Counted from the stretch's first letter, positions 31,881-42,881 are shown. The stretch: DNA of 64,000 nt from Leclercia sp. 29361 (GCF_011290365.1 NZ_CP049786.1:1674001-1738000); one strand, 5' to 3'. Made by a program: numbers and translations. The notes: generated from the sequence alone by a model not told the origin.

Positions 31881-32327
31881 TTACGGAAAACGACGGCGGG
31901 CATTAGCTTCCCGCGCGGCGCGGGCCACTTCCACCGGGACGACCCGGCGTCCGACAGGCCATAAGGCAATGGCGGCAATTTTAAAATTGGCGAGCCCGAC
32001 CGGGATCCCGATAAGCGTCAGACACTGGGCGATCCCCGCCGCAATGTGCATCAGACACAGCCACCAGCCGAAGAAGATCAGCCACACAATATTGAGCAGC
32101 GTCCCGCCGGTATTCAACAGCGCGTTTTTGCTGCCAGGCTCCAGCTCATCCACGTGAACCGCTTCATTACCGTACGGGACCAGCGAAAGTTTGGTGATCT
32201 CCCAGCAGGAGCGCGTCAGCGGCAGGGTGAAGATCAGCACCACGCTGATCAGCGTCGCCAGCAGCCATGAGAGCGTGGTGGCAAAACCACCCAGGACAAA
32301 ATTCAAAATATTCAGAACGGTACGCAT
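31881..32327 (-). CDS. yccF: inner-membrane protein YccF
   Basis: 148 residues built from two tandem YccF domains (two short repeats around FGWWLCLMHIAAGIAQCLTLIGIPVG and the N-terminal WLLATLISVVLIFTLPLTR segment), about four membrane helices. Function unknown. Co-oriented with yccS, 18 bp gap, and divergent from helD. Confidence 0.92.
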   Translation of the reverse strand: MRTVLNILNFVLGGFATTLSWLLATLISVVLIFTLPLTRSCWEITKLSLVPYGNEAVHVDELEPGSKNALLNTGGTLLNIVWLIFFGWWLCLMHIAAGIAQCLTLIGIPVGLANFKIAAIALWPVGRRVVPVEVARAAREANARRRFP

Positions 32328-32450
32328 AAAACCTCAATTCTTTCCATAATGTTGAAGCCCTGCTGATTGTAACGTTTTTTTGCGCTGGAGCACCTGAAAA
32401 CTGGCAGTTAAACTATCAGGCAATTATTCACGTCGTGGATCGGGCTGGAC

Positions 32451-34505
32451 ATGGAACTGAAAGCAACTTCGTTAGGCAAACGCCTGGCACAACATCCGTA
32501 CGACAAAGTCGTTCTGCTTAACGCCGGGGTGAAAGTCTCCGGCGAACGCCACGAGTATCTCATTCCCTTCAACCAACTGCTGGCCATTCACTGTAAGCGC
32601 GGCCTGGTCTGGGGCGAGCTGGAGTTTGTCCTGCCCGAAGAGAAAGTGGTGCGCCTGCACGGGACGGAGTGGGCGGAAACCCAGCGTTTTCACCACCATC
32701 TGAATACGCTCTGGCAGCAATGGAGTGCTGAAATGAGCGAGGTGGCGGCGCAGGTGCTGCAAAATGCGCTGAATGATATTGCCACCAGCAACGCGCAAAA
32801 CAGCTGGCTGACCCGGGAGAAAACGCTGGGCCTGCAGCAAAAAATCACCCAGGCGCTAGAGGCGCTCCCGCTGTCGGTCTCGCGGCTGGACGAGTTTGAT
32901 AACTGTCGGGATGCCTGGCGTCAGTGCCAGGCCTGGCTGGAGGATATTGACCAGAGCCGGCTGGCGCATAACCAGGCCTGGACCACGGCCATGCTCAGCC
33001 AGTACGCCGACTTTTTTGCCGGTATTGAGTCATCTCCCCTGAACCCGGCCCAGGCCCGGGCAGTGGTAAACGGCGAGCAGTCGCTGCTGGTGCTGGCAGG
33101 GGCCGGTAGCGGCAAAACCTCAGTCCTGGTGGCGCGGGCAGGTTGGCTTCTCACCCGCAATGAAGCCGCTCCCGAGCAAATTTTGCTCCTGGCGTTTGGT
33201 CGCAAGGCAGCCCAGGAGATGGATGAGCGAATCGAGGTCCGGCTGCACACCCGCGACATTACCGCCAGAACCTTCCACTCCCTGGCCCTGCACATCATTC
33301 AGCAGGGGAGCAAAAAGGTGCCGGTCGTCAGCCAACTGGAGAATGACACCGTGGCGCGGCAGCAGATTTTTATCGAGGCCTGGCAACAGCAGTGCAGCGA
33401 GAAAAAAGCGCATGCCAAAGGCTGGCGTCAGTGGCTGGAAGAGGAGCTGGACTGGAGCGTGCCGGAAGGCAGTTTCTGGCAAAACGAAAAGCTGGCCCGC
33501 CGACTGGCTCCGCGGCTCGATCGCTGGGTGAGCCTGATGCGGATGCACGGAGGCGCGCAGGCTGAGATGATTGCCGGGGCGCCCGAAGAGGTCCGGGCCC
33601 TGTTTTCTAAGCGGGTAAAGCTGATGGCCCCGCTGTTAAAAGCGTGGAAAACCGCCCTCAAGGACGAAAATGCCGTCGACTTTTCCGGGTTGATCCATCA
33701 GGCGATCGTTATTCTCGAGAAAGGCCGCTTTATCAGCCCGTGGAAGCACATTCTGGTGGATGAGTTTCAGGATATCTCTCCTCAGCGCGCGGCCCTGCTG
33801 GCGGCGCTGCGGGCGCAGAATAAACATACTACTCTCTTTGCGGTGGGGGATGACTGGCAGGCGATCTACCGCTTTAGCGGTGCCCAGCTGTCACTGACGA
33901 CCGCGTTCCACCACTATTTTGGCGAAGGCGATCGCTGCGACCTCGACACCACCTACCGCTTCAATAACCGGATCGGTGAGATCGCCAACCAGTTTATTCA
34001 GCAGAACCCGCATCAGCTGGCAAAACCGTTGAACAGCCTGTCGGCCGGTGACAAAAAAGCGGTCACGCTGCTGGCAGAGGATCAGCTTGATGCTCTGCTG
34101 GATAAACTGAGCGGTTATGCCAGACCGGAGGAGCGCATTCTGGTGCTGGCGCGCTATCACCATCTTAAGCCCGCCAGCCTGGAGAAAGCCGCCACCCGCT
34201 GGCCGAAACTGCAGCTGGATTTTATGACCATTCATGCCAGCAAGGGGCAGCAGGCGGATTATGTGATCGTGGTGGGGTTGCAGGAAGGAAGCGATGGTTT
34301 CCCGGCCCCTGCGCGCGAATCGGTGATGGAACAGGCGTTGCTGCCTGCGGTGGAAGATTTTCCCGATGCCGAGGAGCGCCGTTTGCTGTATGTGGCGATA
34401 ACCCGCGCCCGTCACCGCGTCTGGCTGCTGTTTAATAAAGAGCAGCCTTCGCGCTTTGTGGACATTTTGAAAAACATCGATGTGCCGGTAGCGCGGAAAC
34501 CGTAG
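32451..34505 (+). CDS. helD: DNA helicase IV
   Basis: A 684-residue UvrD-family SF1 helicase (E. coli 684). Walker A GAGSGKT at 217-223, motif II LVDEFQDIS, motif III VGDDWQAIYRFSGA, motif VI YVAITRARHRVWLL. It unwinds DNA 3' to 5' and has a role in RecF-pathway recombination. Followed directly by a REP unit. Confidence 0.96.
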   Translation: MELKATSLGKRLAQHPYDKVVLLNAGVKVSGERHEYLIPFNQLLAIHCKRGLVWGELEFVLPEEKVVRLHGTEWAETQRFHHHLNTLWQQWSAEMSEVAAQVLQNALNDIATSNAQNSWLTREKTLGLQQKITQALEALPLSVSRLDEFDNCRDAWRQCQAWLEDIDQSRLAHNQAWTTAMLSQYADFFAGIESSPLNPAQARAVVNGEQSLLVLAGAGSGKTSVLVARAGWLLTRNEAAPEQILLLAFGRKAAQEMDERIEVRLHTRDITARTFHSLALHIIQQGSKKVPVVSQLENDTVARQQIFIEAWQQQCSEKKAHAKGWRQWLEEELDWSVPEGSFWQNEKLARRLAPRLDRWVSLMRMHGGAQAEMIAGAPEEVRALFSKRVKLMAPLLKAWKTALKDENAVDFSGLIHQAIVILEKGRFISPWKHILVDEFQDISPQRAALLAALRAQNKHTTLFAVGDDWQAIYRFSGAQLSLTTAFHHYFGEGDRCDLDTTYRFNNRIGEIANQFIQQNPHQLAKPLNSLSAGDKKAVTLLAEDQLDALLDKLSGYARPEERILVLARYHHLKPASLEKAATRWPKLQLDFMTIHASKGQQADYVIVVGLQEGSDGFPAPARESVMEQALLPAVEDFPDAEERRLLYVAITRARHRVWLLFNKEQPSRFVDILKNIDVPVARKP

Positions 34506-34533
34506 GCCGGGTAAGGCGAAGCCGCCACCCGGC
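34506..34533. repeat. REP element
   Basis: GCCGGGTAAGGCGAAGCCGCC followed by ACCCGGC: a typical imperfect REP palindrome between convergent helD and mgsA, probably stabilising both mRNA ends. Confidence 0.85.
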
Positions 34534-34542
34534 AGGAAACAC

Positions 34543-35001
34543 TTACTTAAGACGCTCAGCCAGATAGCGTGGATAATCCGGGATCAGGATCTCCACCTGG
34601 TCGTTGAACTGCGGCGAGGCAATTATAAAGTCCGCCGTAGACAGGTTGGTGGCGACCGGGATATTCCATACCGTCGCCAGGCGCAGCAGTGCTTTGACGT
34701 CCGGGTCGTGCGGGACCGCATTCAGGGGATCCCAGAAGAAGATCAGCACATCAATCTTCCCTTCCGAAATCTGGGCGCCCACCTGCTGATCGCCGCCCAG
34801 TGGGCCGCTCAGCATGGCATTGACCTCAAGCCCGGTTTCGCGCTGGATCAGGTTACCGGTGGTTCCGGTGGCGGACAGTTGGTGTTTTTCCAGCAGGGAT
34901 TTGTGACGCTGAACCCAGTTGAGCAGCATCTGTTTACAGTGATCGTGCGCCACCAGCGCGATATGTTTGCGGTCCGGCAGGGTGCGAGTTGTGAGTTCCA
35001 T
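34543..35001 (-). CDS. mgsA: methylglyoxal synthase
   Basis: 152 residues, the E. coli length. It converts dihydroxyacetone phosphate to methylglyoxal and phosphate, a bypass of glycolysis under phosphate stress. Conserved segments: [10 protein letters not shown] (His/Asp of the active site), ATGTTG phosphate loop, [23 protein letters not shown]. Cytoplasmic hexamer in E. coli. Confidence 0.97.
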   Translation of the reverse strand: MELTTRTLPDRKHIALVAHDHCKQMLLNWVQRHKSLLEKHQLSATGTTGNLIQRETGLEVNAMLSGPLGGDQQVGAQISEGKIDVLIFFWDPLNAVPHDPDVKALLRLATVWNIPVATNLSTADFIIASPQFNDQVEILIPDYPRYLAERLK

Positions 35002-35080
35002 AATCTCTATCCGTTAGTTAACTGGTTACAGATTACTTGAAGCACCTGACGCTGCAAGAGAAAGGGCTAAAAAATGCGGC

Positions 35081-35743
35081 TCAGGACGAGGGTTGTTGCT
35101 TCGCCCACTGCAGAAAACGGTTACGGGTTTCGGGATCGGCCTGGGCAAACCAGTACTTGAGCCGCTGCTCGGTCAGATTCTGCGACTGCGGTGGCGGCAT
35201 ATCCAGTTCGGACACGCCGGATAACAGCGTGCTGTCATCGGCCATGGTGGTGGAAAATTGCGGTATCGAGGCGCTCTGGCCGGCTTTGTTATAACGCTCG
35301 GTATCGTATTCATAGTTGACGCCCGACGGGGTATCGGTGATCGCCAGAATATCCAGCTTCACCGGAATCGGCGTCGCATCGCCATCCAGCAGTTCAATAT
35401 GCGGTGAATGATCAAAAAGTTGCGACTCTTTTTCTGTTTCCAGCCGGGGAAGGCTAAAATTAACCTGACTGATACGTTGGGTGTTAAAGCTGGCGACCAG
35501 CGGAGGGGAGATATAGACCCGTTCTTCATGATTGCCGATGCGAATGGTCTTCTCGACCCGAAATACAATCTGATGGGGGCCGTTGTCGAGCTCTATACTG
35601 TCCGCACCGCGCAGCAGTGAACTTGAGACTTTTTTTCCGTCCAGCACCAGCAGGTCGATGTCCGTAGAGAGCCGCAGCGTAGTGGCAAAAACGCAAACCG
35701 GCATGAGCAGCGCAAACAGACTCCAGGCAATGCCGGTTTTCAT
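35081..35743 (-). CDS. csgI: curli synthesis inhibitor CsgI (YccT)
   Basis: 220 residues, the E. coli YccT length, DUF2057. The signal peptide [22 protein letters not shown] places it in the periplasm. YccT/CsgI is reported to inhibit CsgA polymerisation in Salmonella and E. coli. Start at MKTGIAW, eight codons inside the longest frame. Conserved [24 protein letters not shown] region. Confidence 0.92.
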   Translation of the reverse strand: MKTGIAWSLFALLMPVCVFATTLRLSTDIDLLVLDGKKVSSSLLRGADSIELDNGPHQIVFRVEKTIRIGNHEERVYISPPLVASFNTQRISQVNFSLPRLETEKESQLFDHSPHIELLDGDATPIPVKLDILAITDTPSGVNYEYDTERYNKAGQSASIPQFSTTMADDSTLLSGVSELDMPPPQSQNLTEQRLKYWFAQADPETRNRFLQWAKQQPSS

Positions 35744-35914
35744 AAAAAGCCCTCTTAAAAGACACACGCCACGAAGAATGTATCAAAATTTTTCTTTAAT
35801 CATATTTACTAACATATAGACATCATTGGGCAATTTGCCCTCATGCAGACGTATGGGATGCCAAATTGCGCTCACTGTATTGGTATTGATGTTGAACACG
35901 CCAGGAGGAAATTC

Positions 35915-36328
35915 ATGAAACAGAATGATATTGCTGAGATCCTTTCCACCACCCGAACCATTGCGCTGGTGGGGGCGAGCGACAAGCCCGATCGTCCGAG
36001 CTATCGGGTCATGAAATATCTGCTCGATCAGGGTTATCACGTGATCCCGGTCTCGCCAAAAGTGGCAGGCAAAACCTTGTTAGGTCAGCAGGGGTACGGC
36101 ACCCTGGCGGAGGTACCGGAAAAAATCGATATGGTGGATGTGTTCCGTAATTCGGAAGCCGCCTGGGGTGTCGCGCAGGAAGCCATTGCGGTTGGGGCGA
36201 AAACCCTGTGGTTACAGCTTGGGGTGATTAATGAACAGGCGGCGGTGCTGGCGCGTGACGCCGGGATGAATGTGGTGATGGATCGCTGTCCGGCGATTGA
36301 GATCCCACGCCTGGGAATGGCGAAGTAA
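35915..36328 (+). CDS. yccU: CoA-binding domain protein YccU
   Basis: 137 residues (E. coli 137), a single CoA-binding Rossmann domain with [12 protein letters not shown] and [17 protein letters not shown], as in the small half of succinyl-CoA-synthetase-type proteins. Function unknown. Start chosen at [10 protein letters not shown] behind AGGAGG; the 24 upstream codons are not conserved. Confidence 0.92.
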   Translation: MKQNDIAEILSTTRTIALVGASDKPDRPSYRVMKYLLDQGYHVIPVSPKVAGKTLLGQQGYGTLAEVPEKIDMVDVFRNSEAAWGVAQEAIAVGAKTLWLQLGVINEQAAVLARDAGMNVVMDRCPAIEIPRLGMAK

Positions 36329-36329
36329 T

Positions 36330-36364
36330 AAAAAACCCGGTCAGCCATCGGCTACCGGGTTCTT
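36330..36364. terminator. terminator between yccU and hspQ
   Basis: AAAAAACCCGGT...ACCGGGTTCTT inverted repeat between convergent genes. Confidence 0.8.
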
Positions 36365-36365
36365 G

Positions 36366-36743
<378 letters not shown>

Positions 36744-37934
36744 TTACATGATGCGACAGGCAAATCCTTTCAGATACAGCCCTTCCGGATAGGTAGCGAT
36801 CACCGGATGATCGGCCGCCTGACGGAACTGCTCTATAAATTGTACATCACGCCCGGCATCTACAGCGGCATCTGCGACAATTTTCTGGAACAATTCGGTA
36901 GTCATCAGGCCGGAACAGGAGAAGGTCAGCAGCACGCCGCCGGGGTTAAGCAGCTGGATCGCCAGCATATTGATGTCTTTATACCCACGACAGGCGCCCA
37001 TCAGCTGGCTTTTGTTTTCGACGAACTTCGGCGGGTCCATCACGATCACATCAAACTTCTCGCCCTGATCGCGGTATTTGCGCAGCAGCTTGAAGACATC
37101 GTCGCGAACAAATTCGGCTTTGCTCAGATCGAGCTTGTTCAGCTCAACGTTCTGCCTGGCCACATCCAACGCTTCCTGAGAGGTATCGACGCTCACTACC
37201 TGGCTGCAACCGCCCATCAGGGCCGAGACCGCAAAGCCGCCGGTGTAGGAGAAGCAGTTCAGCACGCGTTTATCGGCAACGTACTGGCGGGTCGCCAGAC
37301 GGCTGTCGCGCTGATCGAGGTAGTAACCGGTTTTATGGCCACCCTGAATATCCACCAGCAATTTCATGCCGTGCTCTTCAATCGGCAGCAGGGCAGGTGG
37401 CAGTTCGCCCGTCACTGTACCCTGGGTCAGTTCCATGCCCTCTTTTTTACGCACCGCAACGTCGCTGCGATCGTAAATGGCGCACTCTGGATACAGGGTC
37501 TGCAGGGCGCTGATTAACGCCGCACGCTGATACTCTGCACCTGCGCTTAACAGCTGCAGCACCAGGAAGTTGCCGAAACGGTCGATGGTCACGCCTGGCA
37601 GACCGTCGGATTCACCGGCGATCAGACGATAGCTGTCCAGCCCGTCGCGTTTTGCCAGCCAGTCGCGCCACTGCTGCGCCTGCTGCAGACGACGAACGAA
37701 GAAATCGATGTCGATGATTTCATCTTTATCGAAGGTCCAGACGCGCGCGCGGATCTGGGACGCCGGCGAGTATGCGCCGCGCGCTAACCATTTACCCTGA
37801 TGGTCAACGATATCGATAGTTTCACCGAGGTTGGCTTTGCCTTCCATACGCGCAACCGCGCCGGAGAAGACCCAGGGATGGCGGCGCAACAAAGATTTCT
37901 CGCGCCCTTTGGTTAACACTAAACGTACACTCAT
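36744..37934 (-). CDS. rlmI: 23S rRNA m5C1962 methyltransferase
   Basis: 396 residues, the E. coli RlmI length. N-terminal PUA domain (~1-70), then a Rossmann methyltransferase with [25 protein letters not shown], and VMDPPKFVE; catalytic cysteine in LTFSCSGLM. Methylates C1962 of 23S rRNA. The 175-bp gap to the next gene contains its promoter. Confidence 0.96.
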   Translation of the reverse strand: MSVRLVLTKGREKSLLRRHPWVFSGAVARMEGKANLGETIDIVDHQGKWLARGAYSPASQIRARVWTFDKDEIIDIDFFVRRLQQAQQWRDWLAKRDGLDSYRLIAGESDGLPGVTIDRFGNFLVLQLLSAGAEYQRAALISALQTLYPECAIYDRSDVAVRKKEGMELTQGTVTGELPPALLPIEEHGMKLLVDIQGGHKTGYYLDQRDSRLATRQYVADKRVLNCFSYTGGFAVSALMGGCSQVVSVDTSQEALDVARQNVELNKLDLSKAEFVRDDVFKLLRKYRDQGEKFDVIVMDPPKFVENKSQLMGACRGYKDINMLAIQLLNPGGVLLTFSCSGLMTTELFQKIVADAAVDAGRDVQFIEQFRQAADHPVIATYPEGLYLKGFACRIM

Positions 37935-38109
37935 AATTTACTTTTCTGTCGATTCCAGGGAAATGGCGCGTAGAGTAGCACAGATGGTCGGGGGCAATCA
38001 TCTGCGGACACTGTTGAGCGTTTCGGCACAAATTAAAATCGCTCAGGCACATTACGCATTCGCCGCGGGTTTTACATTGGTGTTTCCAGTCCAGCAAAGG
38101 GAAACTCTA

Positions 38110-38667
38110 ATGAAAAAGCACATGGCAATCGCAGCCGCCACTCTGGCGGGGATAAGTTTTACGGTCTCAGCGGCATTACCTTTCAGTATCAGCAGCCAGG
38201 ATATCTCTGGCGAAAAACAATTAACGCAGAATCAGGTCTTCGACGGGTTTGGCTGTCATGGCGGCAACGAATCGCCGCAGCTGACATGGAAAAATCAGCC
38301 ACAGGGCACCAAAAGTTTTGCCGTCACGGTGTATGACCCCGCGGCGCCTACCGGCAGCGGCTGGTGGCACTGGACGGTGGTAAACATTCCATCACAAACG
38401 CGGGAACTCCCTGCCGGTGCCGGAGACCAGAATAACCAGAAATTACCTGCGGGGGCGGTGCAGGGACGTAATGATTTCGGTTACTCTGGCTTTGGCGGTG
38501 CGTGTCCACCGCAAGGGGACAAGCCTCACCCGTACCAGATTACCGTCTGGGCGCTGGATGTGGATACGCTGCCCATCGATAAGAGCGCCAGCGGCGCACT
38601 GGTCGGCTTCATGCTCAACAGCCACGCGCTGGCGAAAGCGCAATTAATCGCTACATACGCAAGATAG
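38110..38667 (+). CDS. periplasmic YbcL-like protein (PEBP/RKIP family)
   Basis: 185 residues with a signal peptide (MKKHMAIAAATLAGISFTVSA) and a phosphatidylethanolamine-binding-protein fold: VTVYDPAAPTGSGWWHWTVVNIP and GACPPQGDKPHPYQITVWALD are the ligand-pocket motifs. Related to E. coli YbcL (DLP12 prophage), a UPEC form of which dampens neutrophil migration. The gene and the AraC regulator 10 bp downstream interrupt the E. coli rlmI-acyP order. The longer frame to 37831 overlaps rlmI and is not coding. Confidence 0.88.
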   Translation: MKKHMAIAAATLAGISFTVSAALPFSISSQDISGEKQLTQNQVFDGFGCHGGNESPQLTWKNQPQGTKSFAVTVYDPAAPTGSGWWHWTVVNIPSQTRELPAGAGDQNNQKLPAGAVQGRNDFGYSGFGGACPPQGDKPHPYQITVWALDVDTLPIDKSASGALVGFMLNSHALAKAQLIATYAR

Positions 38668-38677
38668 AGGTGGCCCG

Positions 38678-39466
38678 GTGCAGGATTTTCATTTGCAACA
38701 TAAACATCTGACTGCGGCTGAAGTCAGTGCCAGCAAAATGCATCGCCTGCATCAGGTTAAGCTTTTTTATCCTGCCATCTGTCATATTACGCACGGCAGC
38801 AAGGTGATTATTCATGAGGATAGCCGTCTGGTGGCCACGCCCGATGCGTTAATCATCATCCCGGCGAATACGCCGATGGAGATCATTAATCAGCCTGCGC
38901 AGGGCATTTTTCATTCGGATTTGCTGCTGTTGTCACCGGAGATTATTGCGGAGTTTAAAACCCGCTATCTGCAGACCTGGCCGCGGAGCAAAACAGACTC
39001 GCTCTGTGCGCCGCTCAGCGAAGGGCTGGCCTTTATGTGGGGCAATCTGTTGCATGCGGTGCGGCATAATTTTTCCGATGAACTGCAAAAGCATCAGGCC
39101 TTTGGGTTGCTGCTGGCGTTACTGCATGACGGGGTGGCAGGGCCGCTACTTATTGAGCGCAACGTCAATCTTACGGAGCAGGTGCGGCAGTTTATCATGA
39201 TGTCCCCCGCCCGGGCATGGACCGCGCAGGACGTTGCCAGTCGCCTGGCGGTCAGCGTGCCGACCCTGCGCCGACGACTGCGCGAAGAGTCCCACAGCTT
39301 TCGCCAGATTGTGGAGGAGGTGCGCATGGCAGTTGCGCTGTCTCAGTTACAGTCAACCCGCCTGCCTGTCGGGGAGATTGCCTTGCAGTGCGGGTACCTT
39401 TCCAGTTCGCGCTTTACCGCCCGTTTCCGCCAGCATTACGGCTGCTTACCCAAAACCTTACGCTAA
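38678..39466 (+). CDS. AraC-family regulator (YbcM-like)
   Basis: 262 residues. The N-terminal ~150 residues form a cupin-like sensing domain; two C-terminal helix-turn-helix motifs follow ([20 protein letters not shown] and [26 protein letters not shown]). GTG start behind AGAGGT, 10 bp after the ybcL-like gene, so the two are co-transcribed. E. coli K-12 keeps the same pairing as ybcL-ybcM in a cryptic prophage. Target genes unknown; autoregulation of the pair is the simplest guess. Confidence 0.85.
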   Translation: MQDFHLQHKHLTAAEVSASKMHRLHQVKLFYPAICHITHGSKVIIHEDSRLVATPDALIIIPANTPMEIINQPAQGIFHSDLLLLSPEIIAEFKTRYLQTWPRSKTDSLCAPLSEGLAFMWGNLLHAVRHNFSDELQKHQAFGLLLALLHDGVAGPLLIERNVNLTEQVRQFIMMSPARAWTAQDVASRLAVSVPTLRRRLREESHSFRQIVEEVRMAVALSQLQSTRLPVGEIALQCGYLSSSRFTARFRQHYGCLPKTLR

Positions 39467-39527
39467 TTGCCCGGCCATAATTTGCTATTCTTTTGTTCAG
39501 GGTCAGGCACGAATAAGGGGAAGAAAA

Positions 39528-39809
39528 ATGGCAAAAGTCTGCACGATCGCGTGGGTTCACGGCACGGTTCAGGGAGTTGGCTTTCGTTACAGCACGCAGC
39601 GTGAAGCTACCGATCTGGGGTTGACCGGGTACGCGCGCAATATGGATGACGGAAGCGTCGAGGTAGTGGCCTGCGGTGAGGCGGAACAGGTCGAAAAACT
39701 GCTCGCCTGGCTTAAGGCGGGCGGGCCGCGCATCGCCCGGGTTGAAAAGGTTCTGTCAGAGCCGCATCAACCCGACCGGGACTACGTTAATTTCGGTATT
39801 CGCTATTAA
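39528..39809 (+). CDS. acyP: acylphosphatase
   Basis: 93 residues (E. coli YccX 92). The substrate loop [10 protein letters not shown] supplies the catalytic Arg, and the Asn lies in [15 protein letters not shown]. Hydrolyses acyl phosphates in the cytoplasm. AAGGGGAAG precedes the ATG. Its stop overlaps the convergent tusE stop by 4 bp. Confidence 0.94.
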   Translation: MAKVCTIAWVHGTVQGVGFRYSTQREATDLGLTGYARNMDDGSVEVVACGEAEQVEKLLAWLKAGGPRIARVEKVLSEPHQPDRDYVNFGIRY

Positions 39810-40135
39810 ATACATTTCACTGGTTTAGGCAGGCCGGCGATCTTGGTCGCCTGTTTTGCCGGGCCTTTCGGGAACAGACGGTACAGGTAGCGACTGTTGC
39901 CTTTCTCCTCGCCGTACTTATTGGCCATCGCTTTTACCAGCATGCGGATGGCGGGGGAGGTATTAAATTCCAGATAGAAATCGCGCACAAACCGCACCAC
40001 TTCCCAGTGCTCCGGCGTCAGGGCAATCGACTCTTTTTCGGCAATAATAGCCGCCAGGCCTTCGCTCCACTGGCTGGTCTCTTTCAGATAGCCTTCGCTA
40101 TCGGTCTCAATCTCTTTACCGTCAAAGTTCAGCAT
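39806..40135 (-). CDS. tusE: sulfurtransferase TusE
   Basis: 109 residues, the E. coli length, DsrC family. The penultimate cysteine that accepts persulfide from TusBCD is present (PVKCI end). It passes sulfur to MnmA for 2-thiouridine in tRNA wobble positions. Start chosen at [10 protein letters not shown]; two ATGs just upstream are in frame but not conserved. Confidence 0.95.
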   Translation of the reverse strand: MLNFDGKEIETDSEGYLKETSQWSEGLAAIIAEKESIALTPEHWEVVRFVRDFYLEFNTSPAIRMLVKAMANKYGEEKGNSRYLYRLFPKGPAKQATKIAGLPKPVKCI

Positions 40136-40173
40136 AATCATCACAGGTTTATCGAAAACCGCGGCAGTTTACC

Positions 40174-40205
40174 AAAAAAGAAAGCCCCGCATAAGCGGGG
40201 CTTTT
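40174..40205. terminator. terminator between yccA and tusE
   Basis: AAAGCCCCGC / GCGGGGCTTTTT stem with A-run before it; functions on the minus strand for yccA and may act both ways. Confidence 0.85.
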
Positions 40206-40221
40206 TATACAGCACTGGCGG

Positions 40222-40881
40222 TTAATCGCGGCTGGCGAAGCCCAGGATGCTCAACAGGCTGACGAAGATGTTATACAGCGACACATACAGGCTCACGGTA
40301 GCGCGGATGTAGTTGGTCTCACCGCCGTGGATGATGTTGCTGGTTTCCATCAGGATCGCTCCGGAGGAGATCAGGATGAACACTGCGCTGATGGCCAGGT
40401 GCAGGGCCGGCAGCTGCAGGAAGATGTTCGCCACCATACCGACCAGTACCACCACGATGCCCGCCATCAGCATACCGCCGAGGAAAGACATATCTTTGCG
40501 CGTAGTGAGCACGTAGGCAGAACAGCAGAAGAACACCAGCGCCGTGCCGCCCAGCGCCAGAGCGATCAGATCGCCCATCCCGGCAGACAGGTAAGTGTTA
40601 AGCATTGGCCCCAGGATGTAGCCCAGGAAGCCGGTGAAGGCGAACGCGGACAAAATACCCACCGGCTTGTCAGCAGTTTTGTAGGTCAGGAACATCAGAC
40701 CGTACATACCGACCAGCGTCAGGATCAGCCCCGGAGACGGCAGCATCAACACGGTGCTGGCGGTTGCCGTCAGCGCGGAGAAGGCCAGCGTCAGGCTGAG
40801 CATAAAGTAAGTATTGCGCAGCACCTTGTGGGTGCTGAGTAGCGATGTGCGGTCGCGTGAAGAACTAATAATACGATCCAT
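40222..40881 (-). CDS. yccA: FtsH-modulating inner-membrane protein YccA
   Basis: 219 residues, the E. coli length, Bax-inhibitor-1 family with seven membrane helices and a short cytoplasmic N-terminus. YccA is an FtsH substrate that can inhibit FtsH-dependent degradation of jammed SecY. The last gene of the E. coli-like block; in K-12 it is followed by serT, here by an extra binding-protein gene first. Confidence 0.95.
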   Translation of the reverse strand: MDRIISSSRDRTSLLSTHKVLRNTYFMLSLTLAFSALTATASTVLMLPSPGLILTLVGMYGLMFLTYKTADKPVGILSAFAFTGFLGYILGPMLNTYLSAGMGDLIALALGGTALVFFCCSAYVLTTRKDMSFLGGMLMAGIVVVLVGMVANIFLQLPALHLAISAVFILISSGAILMETSNIIHGGETNYIRATVSLYVSLYNIFVSLLSILGFASRD

Positions 40882-41148
40882 GAGTCACTCTCTTATGACA
40901 GATGTAATTAACGGCAAGAATAGGAAACGACGCGCCGGTTACAAAGTGGTTTTACCCATCTTTACTCAGCGTCTTAGGGTCAGAGCCAGCATGAAATGTT
41001 CCACAACGTCCACTATGCAGAACGAACCGCGGTTTGTCGGGATTAATCAGATCAAGCTCTTATAGGTCACTGAAATATATTGCCTTATTCCTGTCGCAAC
41101 GCTAAGAGTTATTTTGCATCGTCACAACTACACTATAAGGCGAAGGAC

Positions 41149-42777
41149 ATGAAATCATCATCACGCGCTACATTTACCCTCTCTGTGCTGACGGCAGGCA
41201 TCCTTTGCGCAAGCGCAACGGCCTTTGCCGCCAGCGTACCGGCAGGCACTGAGCTGGCAGAGAAGCAGGAACTGGTCAGGAATAATGGCAATGAACCGGC
41301 GTCACTCGATCCGCATAAAGTCGAAAGCGATGTCGAATTCAATATTATCAGCGATTTATTCGACGGGCTGGTCAGCGTCTCCCCGAATGGCGAGATCCAG
41401 CCGCGACTGGCGGAAAAATGGGACAACAAAGACAACACCGTCTGGACGTTCCATCTCCGCCCGGGCATTACCTGGAGCGACGGGACCGCCATCACCGCTC
41501 AGGATGTCGTCTGGAGCTGGCAGCGGCTGGTGGATACAAAAACCGCCTCGCCGTACGCCAGCTACCTCGGCAGCATGCTTCTGGTGAACGCCACCGATAT
41601 CGCTGAGGGCAAAAAAAAACCCGACACTCTGGGGGTTAAAGCCCTGAACGATACCACCCTGGAAGTGACGCTGACCCAGCCTAACGCGGCCTTCCTTGCC
41701 ATGCTGGCGCACCCGTCGCTGGTGCCGGTCGATAAGGTGCTGATTGGCCGCTATGGCGATAAGTGGACCAAGCCGGAACACTTTGTCAGCAGCGGGGCCT
41801 ATACCCTCAGCCAGTGGGTGGTCAACGAGCGGATCGTTGCCGAGCGTAACCCGCGCTACTGGGATAACGCCCATACGGTGATCAACAAGGTGACGTACCT
41901 GCCGATCACCTCCGAAGCCGCCGACGTGAACCGCTACAAGGCGGACGAAATTGATATTGTCTACACCGTGCCGATCAACCAGTTTGCCCAGCTGCAAAAA
42001 ACGATGGGTAGCGAGCTGGATGTCTCTCCGCAACTGGCAACCTACTACTACGAATTCAACACCACCCGTCCGCCGTTTAACGACCCGCGCGTGCGTCAGG
42101 CGCTGAATCTGGCGCTGGATAAAGACATTATCGCCGGGAAAGTGTTAGGACAGGGGCAACGTCCTGCGTGGGTCATCAGCCAGCCCGATATCGGCGGTGT
42201 TAAACTACACAACCCGGACTACGCCAGCTGGCCGCTGGAGAAACGCATTGCCGAAGCGAAGAAGCTGCTGAACGAGGCGGGCTATAACGACAGCCATCCG
42301 CTGAGCTTTAAGCTGCTGTATAACACCTCGGAATCGCACCAGCGGATTGCCATCGCCGCCAGCTCGATGTGGAAGAAAAACCTCGGCGTGGAGGCGAAGC
42401 TGCAAAACCAGGAGTGGAAAACGATGCTGGACACCATGCATACCCACAACTTTGACGCGGTGCGCTATGCCTGGATCGCCGACTACGACGATGCGGCCAC
42501 CTTCCTGAATAACTTCCGTACCGGCGACAGTCAGAACACCAGCCAGTACAGCAACCCCGCCTATGACGAGGCGCTGGTCAATGCGGCAAAAGCGAAGACT
42601 ACCGCCGAGCGCGGCACCTTCTACCAGCAGGCTGAAGATCTGCTCGCCCGGGACGTACCGGCGATCCCGGTTTATCACTACGTTCGTACCCACCTGGTGA
42701 AGCCGTGGGTAGGGGGCTTTACGCCGGATAAGCTGGGGTACTACTACACCAAAGAGATGTACATCAAAAAGCACTAA
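41149..42777 (+). CDS. orphan OppA/MppA-type peptide-binding protein
   Basis: 542-residue SBP_bac_5 protein with signal peptide (ending ATAFA|AS). It matches OppA in many blocks: AEKQELVRNNGNEPASLDPHK, ASPYASYL, INKVTYLPI, LLYNTSESHQ, NQEWKTMLDT and LVKPWVGG. No permease or ATPase lies nearby, so like MppA it probably feeds a transporter encoded elsewhere (inference). Start at MKSSSRATF behind AAGGCGAAGG; a longer frame from 41080 has no support. Sits in the place between yccA and serT. Confidence 0.88.
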   Translation: MKSSSRATFTLSVLTAGILCASATAFAASVPAGTELAEKQELVRNNGNEPASLDPHKVESDVEFNIISDLFDGLVSVSPNGEIQPRLAEKWDNKDNTVWTFHLRPGITWSDGTAITAQDVVWSWQRLVDTKTASPYASYLGSMLLVNATDIAEGKKKPDTLGVKALNDTTLEVTLTQPNAAFLAMLAHPSLVPVDKVLIGRYGDKWTKPEHFVSSGAYTLSQWVVNERIVAERNPRYWDNAHTVINKVTYLPITSEAADVNRYKADEIDIVYTVPINQFAQLQKTMGSELDVSPQLATYYYEFNTTRPPFNDPRVRQALNLALDKDIIAGKVLGQGQRPAWVISQPDIGGVKLHNPDYASWPLEKRIAEAKKLLNEAGYNDSHPLSFKLLYNTSESHQRIAIAASSMWKKNLGVEAKLQNQEWKTMLDTMHTHNFDAVRYAWIADYDDAATFLNNFRTGDSQNTSQYSNPAYDEALVNAAKAKTTAERGTFYQQAEDLLARDVPAIPVYHYVRTHLVKPWVGGFTPDKLGYYYTKEMYIKKH

Positions 42778-42881
42778 GGGTCGGCGGTAAGATTTGGTGC
42801 TGATAAAATGGCCAGAGTGTTGTCTATTCAACCGATTAAACGCATTTTGGCTATTTTTCAGGCGAACGATTGGGCTCATAC

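Noticed and set aside
39217..39530. Upstream extension of acyP to 39234
   Set aside because: The extension overlaps the AraC-type gene in another frame; the conserved protein starts at 39528 behind a good ribosome site.
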